Positions 46,446 through 56,832 of a DNA stretch of 62,000 nucleotides are shown here, piece after piece. This DNA comes from Phoronis australis (Eukaryota > Phoronida > Phoronidae). How positions within the stretch are numbered: position 1 is the stretch's first letter; every line of letters begins with the position of its first letter. The position numbers were made by a program, and so were the translations under genes. The notes below the pieces were generated by a model. That model searched no databases. It was not told the origin of the DNA and saw only the letters and a program-made list of their open reading frames with translations. The stretch spans positions 641,244 through 703,243 of the forward strand of contig NMRA01000148.1 of NCBI GenBank assembly GCA_002633005.1. The letters run 5' to 3'.

Positions 46446-48054
46446 ATGAAGAACCGAAACAAGCTAGGACTTACTCAAAATTATGTAATAAAAGTACTCA
46501 TACGTCGTTTTGGAGCATCACTAAGCACAATGCAATTGCGACTGACGACTTATGGACTTCGGTGCCGTAAAAATATATTATGATGAAGTGGTTCGTTTTG
46601 TTGAAGAACAAGTCGTCTCGGGTTCAGGTCAGATGCACTGTTATAGATTTATGCATCAGAAGTGCGTAGCAAATGGTTTAACTATACCACGAGAGACAAT
46701 TCGGCAGTTGTTATCTGTCGTTGATCCTTCGGGAGTTGAAGCCAGACATTGTAAACAGCTAGTTCGGAGGAGGTATGGAGTCCTCAGTCCGAGTGTCGTT
46801 TGACATATGGACTCTTACGACAAGTTAAAGCCACACGACATCTGTATTAATGCCTGTATTGCCGGTTATTCAAGATACGTATCATGAGTTGAGACCCACA
46901 AGACAGTGTCCCAAGGGTCCTTGCAATCTATTATGAATCGGGCGTTCGTAATTATGAAAGCCACCCAAAAATCATTCGATTCGACCTTGGCACGGAAAAT
47001 TCCCATGTAACGCCAGATGCGACAATTCTTATGTGAGGCTGATAACTATGGGCTTGCGGGACAAAACGGCTTTCTATATAGCCAAAGTATCGCCGGCCAA
47101 CGCATTGGATCTTGGTGAGGGATCCTCAGAAAAGAAAACATTGAGTTTCGGATTTCACTTTCTTTACGAATTCCAAGGTCTTGGTATCTTTAATGAAGGC
47201 AATTTTGATAAAGAATTTAACAGATTCTGTTACATGAATGTCGTACAAGTAAGTACATGTATTTACGGACATGCACATTTCTGGGTGTCGTATGAAACTG
47301 CTTAATTTTGATGACAAAATGGAGTTTGGCGACGTTTCTTGTGACAGACCTTCAACTTTCAGTAACAATACATATCTGCTCGCTCACTGCACCTGTTACA
47401 TCTTAAAATTAATCATTTATTAGTTTCGGCATTAATGGACAAAAACCCTATGACTGGAATATACGAATGGTGTCATTTTTAAAGCTACAATTCCGTAAAC
47501 ATTATTACCGTTTTGCAAAATATATTTATTTGTAACTTTTATCCGAGAACATTGATAATGGCTGTTTTAACAGTTTCCGTTGAAATCTAATATTTACACT
47601 AGTTTGTAAACGATGGGGTGAGAAGCCAATGATTCCGTTTAAAAATAACATTGCTATTGCAATCATAACTTTATGTTGGGAAAGTGAGATTGTCGTGTAC
47701 TGACAAAACTATGTTGATGTTGTTATTTTGCAGAAGGAAGTTGACGAATTCTGTCATCTGTGGAATACATACAAGATCCGGCAATACAGGAATATGTACT
47801 TGAATGTGAGACCATTTTCGACGTACACTCTTCCAGAAACGTAAGGTGCAAGAAATTGTCTCTGTGCTGTAGACGAACAAAAAGCTTTAGCTTGCCAACA
47901 GGAGAGTACCTCTAAGTCTGATTGTCCCCGCAATGGCGACTTCTATGAGCTGTGTACTATGTTGACAGTACACGGATTATAAACGCCCGGTGAATTTACA
48001 GAGACTACAGACTTGTACATCCAACTGAGATACATCATTACAGTGGCACTGTAG
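46446..48054 (+). pseudogene. rve-integrase-type transposase pseudogene, with one intron
   Basis: Reading from MKNRNKLGL at 46446 gives an N-terminal helical region (EVVRFVEEQVVSGSGQMHCY), then a DDE-type integrase core: HMDSYDKLKP (first Asp; TGG to TGA stop just before it at 46801-46803), FDLGTENSHV (second Asp), and QRIGSW (about 47098-47115), where the catalytic Glu expected in RIESWWG is Gly at 47107-47109 and the next Trp is TGA at 47116-47118. A real-looking intron (47249-47733, GTAAGT...TTTTGCAG) joins NVVQ to KEVDEFCHLWNTYKIR, and the C-terminus ends at TAG 48052-48054. This architecture fits domesticated-looking integrase-core transposases of animals, possibly IS3EU or Ginger-like. 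It is dead by stops and frameshifts. Confidence 0.7.
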
Positions 48055-49182
48055 ACTGTATTTAGTTCATATGCTATTATAAGCGTGTGCTGTATATGGT
48101 CGCATATAGGTGCATGGGCCTATAGTCGAAGGCATAAAGTTTCAAAAGTGAGCCTAACAAAACGTCTAATCCAAGTAACAATCCCTTTTCGTTATCTCAA
48201 CTCTTTCCTCATGACGAGTTTGTATTGCTCATGACGAATTCAAACATTTAGCTGAAATCCCGCACGGTGTGTTAATACCTACAATTTAACTTACCAGATG
48301 TGAAAATCTGCAATGAACTGTAAATAGCAGTTATTGAATATTTACTTAGAAAAAATAAAACTCTTAAATCTACTAACTCCATATCACTCAATAACAACAA
48401 GTCTCATAAATTATCAATCATGTCGTACTGGCAACTGCGCACAACATGATTGCACTTGCGATAACTAAACAGACGGTTAAAACATGGCACTTCGAAAAAA
48501 TTCACTACTTGCACACTTGGTGGCGCTACAAAAAATGATTGTTGTACACAATGCGAATAAACAACGCATAGGTCCTGAATAAATCCCCGTTTACCGTTTT
48601 TTTTTTAGTTAACATGTCCACAAACCCACGAATTCAAGACCCCTGCATCCCCAGATTTTAGGCTGGGCTCGCGAATCTGTCGAAATGCTGCTTATTCCTA
48701 TGCCCTGGCCTCCCTAACTCAAAATCCTGGATCCGCCCCTGGTCAGAGATGTTTCATACAGTTTATGGTCGGAAAATTACATTTAATTGGGTCTTGCTGG
48801 CATCGGGCAATGTGGTCATCACAACTGTACCTGATTCCGGCGCCGCGCTCTCTTTGATCCTGGTAAACTCCGCTCAGAAGGACGAGCGGTGAAAATTCCC
48901 GCGTAAAATCTTTAGAAATGCGTGACTTCCTTGTAAGCGCATTCTTCACGGTATGAAACTCATGAGAACGGTTCTATGATTGTTTTTTTTTACCCAATTC
49001 CAAGTTTAAGCAGCGGGTAGTCTGCTTGAACTTGAAATAACTGTCTTTTCATTTTAGAAAAAAAATATTTTGTGAAGCATGCATTCTCTGGCGAATTACA
49101 GTTCATCGTAAACGCACTTTTTCTGTTCTTGAGACTTGTTGGCAACCTACAAAATATACATATTCACATGTTACTTGGACGA
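48055..49182. other. No gene supported; dispersed repeat copies
   Basis: About 48835-48925 is the reverse complement of the repeat at 15925-16015. CCTGGATCCGCCCCTGG at 48727-48743 resembles the terminal motif of a small DNA transposon also seen at 55263. Nothing coding was seen. Confidence 0.45.
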
Positions 49183-50045
49183 GGCCCGTCTACCCGCCGT
49201 CGGCGCTGCTCTCGGCGGCTCGGCCGCGGACGGCCTTAGTCCTGCCGTCGGGCTCCGTCGGCGCTGCCTTCTGGGGCTAGCCATGGCCACGGCCCGCCTA
49301 CCTGCCGTCGGTCCCCGTCGGCGCTGTCTTCGGCAGCTTGGCCGAGGTCTGCGTACTTGCCTTNNNNCGCTGCCTTCGGCAACTTTCCCGGAGCCCGCCT
49401 ACCTGCCGTCGGTCCCAGTCGGCGCTGTTTTCGGCAGCTTGGCCGAGGCCTGCGTACTTGCCTTCGGTCATCGTCAGCGCTGCCTTCGGCAACTTTCCCG
49501 GAGCCCGCCTATCTGCCGTGGGTCCCCGTCGACGCTGCCTTCGGCAGCTTGCCTGGTGCCCGGCTACTCCCTGCCGTCGGTCCCCGTTGGCGCTGCCTTC
49601 GGCAGGTTTCCCGGAGCCCGCCTGCCTTCCATCGGTCCCCGTCGGCGCTGCCTTCCGTGGGCACTCTTGTACGAGGCGCGCCTACCTGGTGTCGGTCACC
49701 GCTGTCGGTGCTGTGTTCTGCAGATTGGCCGCGTGCATGCCGTCGATCACTGTCGGCGCTGCCCCCGGCAGCTCAGCCGAGGCCGGCCTACCTGCCGTCG
49801 GTCCCCGTCGGCGTTGCCTTTTGCACCTTCAGTTGGCTGCGGCTCACCTTTACCTGCCGTCAGTCCCCTTCGGCGCTGCCTTCGGCAGCTTGACCGAGGC
49901 CCGTCTATCTGCCGTCCGCCCTCCCCGCCGATCGAGGCCCTTGCCCGGCAGCCGGACCCCGTCCACGCTGCCAGCAGCAGCTGGGCCGAGACCTGCCTCC
50001 GGCTTCCGTCCGCGCTGCCTGCGGCAGCTTGGCCGAGGCCCGCAT
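49183..50045 (+). repeat. GC-rich ~57-bp minisatellite
   Basis: About 15 imperfect units contain CTGCCGTCGGTCCCCGTCGG, then CGCTGCCTTCGGCAGCTTGG and CCGAGGCCCGCCTAC. The unit holds the self-complementary CTGCC..GGCAG and CGGCGC motifs, and its length is a multiple of three. This gives long overlapping ORFs (49136-50188, 49338-50114 and 49357-49893) that are repeat artefacts. A four-base gap is at 49364-49367. Confidence 0.88.
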
Positions 50046-50082
50046 ATAAATATGAAGATGCATGTGTATATATATGTAAGTG

Positions 50083-50115
50083 TTGTGTGCGTGCGTGCGT
50101 GCGTGCGTGTGTGAC
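50083..50115 (+). repeat. (GTGC)n microsatellite
   Basis: GTGCGTGC repeats just 3' of the GC-rich minisatellite. Confidence 0.9.
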
Positions 50116-50189
50116 AGAACTCTTCGTCGTTCCTGAGTCTTTAGAGGATTTTTCCCAGACATTCTTATTTATCACATTTCACGTTTGAA

Positions 50190-51682
50190 TAATAAAATTT
50201 AACCAATCCCAAGTGTTGTTGGACGTTTGCACAGATTCTGTTTCGTAAATTTGAGCACCCAGATGTCAGTGCTTGCTCATTTTTCTCTGCGTGAAAACAC
50301 AATTTCGTAGGTTGTTTGTAATTTTCGTGCTTTGACTGAGCCCTAGTCGTCACTGGTGAATGAATAAAAAGACAAGTAATATAACAAGCAATATCACAAA
50401 ATTTACATTCAGTTCACACATAAGAGCACGGCAGCGAAGCTTGTGGCGGGGAAATTTATACTGGGCTGTCCTTGTCTACGAAAACCTTCCCAGTACAAAA
50501 ACTTTACTGTGGTTTTAAGAGTGGGTGGAATCAGTGTTAACGGGATGATGCGAGTGGGCTTTCATGCCCCAGAACGTTTGGATAATGTTCCAGACTCTTG
50601 ACGGTCAGAGCCGAGAAACAAAGAAACTGAAAGTCATTAGTGCATAGACTGAATGACGTTACGAAGCGGAGAAAGTCTTGTTACTAAAAAAATATTCATT
50701 TGAATAAACATTTAGAAAATTTTGGTAAAACCAGATTTTGGATATTCTTTATTCATTTGATTATTACTAGCCACGGGTAAGACTAGATTTTCGTTACGTA
50801 AGACTGGTACCTTGGCCCGCCCAATCTACACGACACCACTTGTGGCACAGAAGCGTATCTCTCAAGACCACAAAATGGCAAGCCAGCCTCAGCAGCGACC
50901 ACTAGCCAAGATGAAGCGATGGATGTTCAAAAGATTTATACAAAATATAGTCATGTCGCAACAGCGGGTTGTATGTTGAGTCGTGTCATTAAATTGGGCA
51001 TGTAGTTGCAAGATGTCAAAATGCGCGACCACGAGTCGCTGGCAGTGACATCACGGGCATTATGACGTAGTCGTTGTCAGGTGGGCCACGAGTGGACAGC
51101 TTGGATGGAACATCCATAATGCCAAGTAAGTAGCGAGAAGACATCAACCAGTAATTCGCGGTCATTTAGATGATATCCTCAGATCTTACAACTTGCTTGA
51201 CCTTCAGCATGTCGGCCCTGTTTCATTCTGGCGATTCAAAATGTTATTAAGGAAAAACAGTCCCACTGACTATCTAAATTAATGGCAAGACAGACAAATA
51301 TTAAACCCACTGAATTTTAGCTACCTACTATTGGTGTATGCTGCGTTGCTCAATTAAGTTATTTTTGACGTTCATGACGTACTGTGTCAGTAATCCGAGT
51401 ATCCAAAATATGACTTAGGATGGCATATTTTTCACCGGCATGAATGACCCACGAACAGTTCGGCTGACATATTGCGGCTTTTCAGGTCTTGGCATACTTC
51501 ATTCATGTTTACTATAACGATAGACAGTTATAACAAAGCTAGATTAATTTTTGTTCCAGACGCTCGCGGATCCTTTCTAGAGGTAAAGGATGTCTGTTTA
51601 AACCAACAAAAATAAAAATAACATTAAGTAATTCGAAAAAAGTTTTCTTCAAGAGTAACAAAGAATAGTGGTACTTTTACAG
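50190..51682. other. Upstream region of the coiled-coil gene
   Basis: No exon could be tied to the large exon at 51683. A short ATG ORF at 50875 (MASQPQQRPLAKMKRWMFKR, 34 codons) has a good context but no donor in the right phase. Confidence 0.35.
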
Positions 51683-54600
51683 GCCTGTGGAAAAACAAGA
51701 AAAAATATAAAAATCACTACCTCGATGCACGAGTAAAACAGATAGAACAAGACATAAACATAATATCGTCAACACTCGAAGACCAAGTGAGCATTAACGA
51801 TATCCTATTGAGAGGAGGGTTGTCTGCCAATTACCAGACAGACAACACAGTCACCAGATTTGCAAGCAATTTACTAAATTCGAGTTCAGCACTTGACTCA
51901 CCTAATTGTGAGATGATTCACAACAGCATAATATTGGATTCGACCGATGACGACGATGATTTTACCTTTGCATATCCAAGAGCACTTCCCAGGTCAAGGA
52001 CGACCGCAGCCCAAGATGATATGAGATCAAGAAGAGTACCATTCTTCAAAAGAAGACTTTTGACAAAGGACAGACGACAGATTACAAAACCTGCCTCGCA
52101 TCAAGTGAGACAAAAGTGGTCAGCATTTAGAAACAAAAACAATGACAGAACTCGCACGTACAGTGACTGGCTAAAGGGATTAACGAGCGCACGACAATTG
52201 GCTAAAGACTCGACTGACAGAAGACGAAAGTTTAAAGACTTTTACCAAACTGTTTCCAATGTTACACCAATAGCCGGTACAAGTCGTTTAAATGAGACTG
52301 GGTCGGGTGTTGTTGCAACGTCTCAAAACGTGATCGATGTTCTACCCCGCAAATGTGAATCAGAAGATGAAGAAAAAAAGACAATTAAGGCAACGAAATT
52401 CTGTCCAATGTCGATATTCAAGAAAAAAAGTGTCGACGGCACAGAAATCGTGACAAAAAAGTCAGACCTGAAATACCCACCGTTAAAAATTGCAACCGTG
52501 CCAAAGGACGTAGTCTCAGAACATACGCCTTCCACAAGCGAGACAGACAGTAATCTCGCTGAAAACCAAACACCCGTTGATAAAGAGCACATTTTCAAAA
52601 CGTTCAGGCACTTGATTCAACTGAAAGGCGAAAAAGAGAAAGAACTTCAGCTACGTCGACAAATAAAAATGAACATGGTCGCAATAACACCTGCACAAGA
52701 CGAAAAGTGTAACAAAATGGTAGGAATTCAGATTGACTCCTCAAATGAGAAACAACAGGTGGAGGAGAGGCTACACAGTGCAGTTGCAATTGACTGCAGA
52801 AGCCCAGGGTGCCCTGAAGACCTATCAACGGGAAACGGAAACAAAAGCAAAGAAGACTTAATGAAGCTGGTGAAAGAAACGAAGGAGATTTGTACAAATG
52901 TTTTTCAATTGCTGAACAAATTAATGCAAGCTGACTGTTCTAAAAATTCTACGGTTCAAAAACACGAAATTTCTTCAACGTCAGGTGAAATAACGAAAGG
53001 TCATTCCATGACCGCTCAGACGTTGAGAGAAATGTTGCAAACTGAATTCAATAAATTGATATCGAATAAAATTTTCACTACATTGTCGGAACAAAGCAAT
53101 CACCTGGTACATCAGAACAACAAAATGGCAGATTTGATTCAAAGGATAAACGTGACTAGCAAGAACCTCATCAACCTTCAGCACAGCTTAGGTGCCGTGA
53201 TAGCCGACAAGAACGACGAGTTTGCGAGGATGAAAACTTCTCTTGACCAACTTAGGATAAGACTCAACGTGAGGACAGATCAATTTGAGAACGTAACCAA
53301 GGCTGTTCTGTCCAATTCCAAAGAATTGAGTAATGTCCGAAATGACATAAAGACGTTGTTAAATTACTGTGCTTTGCCCGCAAACGGAAATGAAAAAACA
53401 ATAAAACTTAATCCGCCATTTCAATCGAACAATAAGTATGCAACTTTCATGGATCAAAATGACGTTTTCACTTCCAACATAAGTTCTTTGCCTCTGCCGA
53501 GCACATCTGGTTTGATGTTTTTCAACGACAAGAATGAACCAAAAACTAACAACAAAAAGAAACCAACTAAATGGCTATTTGACGATGTCGGGCACTTGCC
53601 AGGATGGAACTTTAGCGATTTAGAACCTGAGCAGGCGAACTTGAAGTACAACAAACCTGCACTCAAAGACACTCAGGTGCTAGTATGCAGTTCAACGGCA
53701 GAAGTCAACATGTCAGACAAAACCACTACAAAACTGACACCAATGCAGCAGGCTAACTTAGATTCAACTAAAAGGGAAAGCCAAGTCATGCAGGCTACAT
53801 GTTCGAAAGTTACTCTGAAGCGTGGGAAACCAAACACGACAGGTCGTATCATATACGACATGCCGCCTATAGAACAACGAATGATCAGCACTGGTCTCAG
53901 TCCAAAAGCTGCGGCAAAACCACCCATTTATCAGCACAATGACGTCATAGTGTCACCAGAAGCAACGTCTAGCATCCCAACAGGCCATGTTAAAGACAAA
54001 AAAAACAATGAAACATCTGTTGACGAGCCAGCAAGAACAAGTGCTTCTGATATTAACCCTTCACCAAACGAAGAAATTGCTACCTGTAAAGTACAATCCA
54101 CAAAACCAGTACTTAAGACGAAAGCGGATGAGGAGGTCAAGTTAAAAAGCGCGCCAAATGCGAACAAAGAAGCAACAGAGGCCAATTTGCCCATTGAAAG
54201 CAGTAGCAGTTGCATATCTGTTACTTCGTGGCAGAGTAGTGAGTCCAATAAAACATTCGTTTCCTTCTTGAGTTACACGCCCGAACGTAAATCCAAGGAA
54301 GATGTACGAGAGGGTAAAGCGGTTGAAGAGATATGTGGTAAACAACAGGAGGATGTTCTCGAAACAGCCGCATCAAAGAAAGTTTCTTCGCAAAAAGATG
54401 TGTTTCCGGAAAATGATATCGGCGTCACTGAACCCGAAAGTGATTTAAAAGTGCACAAGTCGGCTAACGGAGTCTCCGAAATCAGTGTCACTGACATGAC
54501 TTGTTCAATGTCTGGTTCGTCGAGCAGTTTCCTTTCATTTCCGTCGACAAGCGACTTCAGTTTTTCCGAGACTGAGATGAAGGATAATGGAAGTCAGTCC

Positions 54601-55221
54601 AATGAAGAAAAGACGGATCTGAAGAATGATGTGCTTTGGAACAGTAATCACAAGGAATGCCAAAAAATTGAAGACAAGATCACTTCTCTGATGGAGCTCC
54701 TTACGAAGAGGGACATAAACAGACAACTTCAGACTTCAGAGTTGGACAAACTGTGTGTGAAGCTAAAAGAAACGTGTACATTGTGCGATGAACGGGATGA
54801 GATGTACAGGAAGACGGTGAATAACTACAAAGAGCAGTTGGACGAAAAGCGTTCGCAGCTGATGAAACAGGAATGGCAAATGGAGAACTTGAGGAACGAG
54901 AATATGAAGTGCAACTCAACGATAACAGAAATGGAATCAAAGATGAAGAAATTAAACACCGAGTTAAGTGAGAAGGACGACATTTTAGGATGTCTTCAGA
55001 TTGAGAATAGACAGCTAAAAGGAATGATTACGGAGTTGGATAGTAAGATAATGGTGAACGAAGGTATCATCGAGGAAATGAAATCAGCGAATCAAACCTT
55101 GAGCGATAAGCTGCACAAACTGAAGAAACAACAAGCGAGCGGTAGCGGGAAGACTCATACGAAAAGCCGCGAAAATCCTGAAACAGTTGGTGAGTTAATT
55201 AGGCAATTATACTTTCAGTGA
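51683..55221 (+). CDS. Large exon, unrecognised coiled-coil protein
   Basis: The open frame runs about 1178 codons from an acceptor TTTTACAG at 51675-51682 to the TGA at 55219-55221. It has no ATG near the start; the first 34 codons (LWKNKKKYKNHYLDARV...) are coding-like, so at least one exon lies upstream. The protein is rich in Ser, Thr, Lys and Asn. It has an acidic STDDDDDFTF patch (about residue 90), basic RRVPFFKRRLL (about 120), predicted short coils near 310-330 and 390-560, and a long coiled coil in the last 170 residues (QLDEKRSQLMKQEWQMENL, KMKKLNTELSEKDDILG). No enzyme motif was seen. A donor GTTG|GTGAGT at 55189/55190 means the exon may end there, with the gene continuing past 55221. 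Function unknown. Confidence 0.75.
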
Positions 55222-55262
55222 TAAAATGATCGGTCGGCTACATTATGGCGTATTCCCGTTTC

Positions 55263-55402
55263 CAGGGGCGGATCCNGGCAGAGTATTAGCCAGGATTTTG
55301 TCCGGCAGGCATTCGTACCCCCGAACTGCCAAATGGAATCTGGGGGAATTTTAGAGGGTCCATGGCCCCCTTGGCCCCCCTCTAAATCCGCCCGACACTG
55401 GT
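55263..55402. mobile_element. Small DNA-transposon-like element (MITE)
   Basis: The left end CAGGGGCGGATCC and the right end TCCGCCCGACACTG are roughly inverted (the complement reads CAGTGTCGGGCGGA). The interior is about 140 bp, G/C-rich and non-coding. An N is at 55276. A similar end is found at 48727-48743. Lies 3' of the coiled-coil exon. Confidence 0.4.
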
Positions 55403-55588
55403 TGCTCCCAACTTGTTCGATTCTATACCTCAACAACAAGTTGGAAAGTTTACCCCTGTAGCCAATATTTTACACGACTGATTAACTCATTCTGGCATTT
55501 ACAGTTGGAGGGCCAGCTTTCTTTTGTTCGATAATTGCTCTAATATCCAAAAAGATCGTATCTACGCCGACTGGGTTGCGCTGTTAAA

Positions 55589-55594
55589 AATAAA
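55589..55594 (+). terminator. Candidate poly(A) signal AATAAA
   Basis: AATAAA lies about 370 bp past the stop of the coiled-coil exon. It could end that transcript if the exon is the last one. No GU-rich element was checked. Confidence 0.3.
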
Positions 55595-56504
55595 AGTTAA
55601 GTTCTAACATTTTTGAGCATAAACTAATAGCATTTCTGAAATCTTCGTCAAATGGTGATCATGTTTAGTTTTTGAATCGCCAAAATCGCCCAACTGCAAC
55701 CGAAGTTACGACAATCTATTCTTTCCGAATACAACAATTCCCTCTGAGTTTGACTGTGTTCACACGTGCTCTGCAATAAGCCTGGTAGACAATTGGCCTG
55801 CTTGTTGTCGTAACAGACAAGAGTGTGCTTGGCAGTTAACAAAGAAGCTAGATGTTATCACACGCTCAGCACCCCCTACGTCTGGTAAAGTCACTGAACG
55901 GGAAAACGTTGTCATGAAAACGGCAATAATTACAGCATGAACGTTATGGTCCCACGTTAAGGATATAACGACAAGACAAAGCAAAAACCAACTTTGAATT
56001 GACTTAAACATACCAGTTTTCATTGACAAGTTGACAGACAGCACAATACAATAAATATGTGAATCCAAACGAACATTATGCGATCATGTCCGTTTGTTTC
56101 GGAACACGGTCTCGTCTAGTTGTTTGCGCCTGCGAAGAACTGAGTAGATGGTTTCAACACCAGAACATGGTACATAGCGGATCTTTAAACCGATATTGAG
56201 CAGTATTTCTGTAAAATGACTGTTACCTTACTACATCCCTTTCACGCAAATGGCAAGTCAAATGTTTTGATTTAATTTCGTAACGGTCATAAAAAATCTC
56301 GAGTGGTTATGCCCACTTCTCGTTTTCTAGGGTCATGTTATTTTTGTCTTAACTAACCGCTTCATTCTTGTTTTATCTTATTTTGAAGCTATTTCTGACT
56401 CGTCGTTTTGTGCGTTACTTGTTGGCATATTAGTGGCTTAGCGTTTAAAAGGGCATTTCGCCGCTGTTTGGCAGCCGATGTTGAATTTTTAGTCCAAGCG
56501 CTTG

Positions 56505-56560
56505 CGAACTTATATAAGCCGGCAACTCAAGTCCTGTGCACTGCGTAGTACACGCGCCAT
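56505..56560 (+). promoter_or_regulatory. Candidate TATA-box core promoter
   Basis: AACTTATATAAGCCGG contains TATATAAG, followed about 25-30 bp later by CTCAAGTC and GCACTGCG, possible start sites. Downstream only a 50-codon ATG ORF (56680-56832, MNHLKFEHLC...) was seen, so the transcript, if any, is unknown. TATA-like strings are common in AT-rich DNA, but the surrounding 'ATATAAGCCGG' is GC-flanked. Confidence 0.3.
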
Positions 56561-56832
56561 TTACGAATTAGCAATTTTGAGGCAGGCTAACTCCAGTAAA
56601 CACGTTTTCTTGAGTTGCTGATGTTTTGGATGTTCTTATTGGTAACGAAAATAGAAACCTGCCAAGATAAAGGCTGGTCATGAATCATCTGAAATTCGAG
56701 CATCTGTGCTGCAAGTTAGCTTGTCACGGTGCGGCGTCATTTTATGTGTCGGACATGTCCTCAATGGTATCAAACTGTCATTTCTGTACGAGCCCTGAAA
56801 TCCCTTCTAATCCGAGTACGCACTACGTTTAA

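Noticed and set aside
49136-50188. 350-codon ORF as a protein gene
   Set aside because: It is made of the 57-bp GC-rich minisatellite, contains Ns, and two other frames are equally open. No splice or homology support.
50875-50979. First exon of the coiled-coil gene (MASQPQQRPL...)
   Set aside because: Good start context, but no donor leaves the one-base phase needed for the acceptor at 51683.
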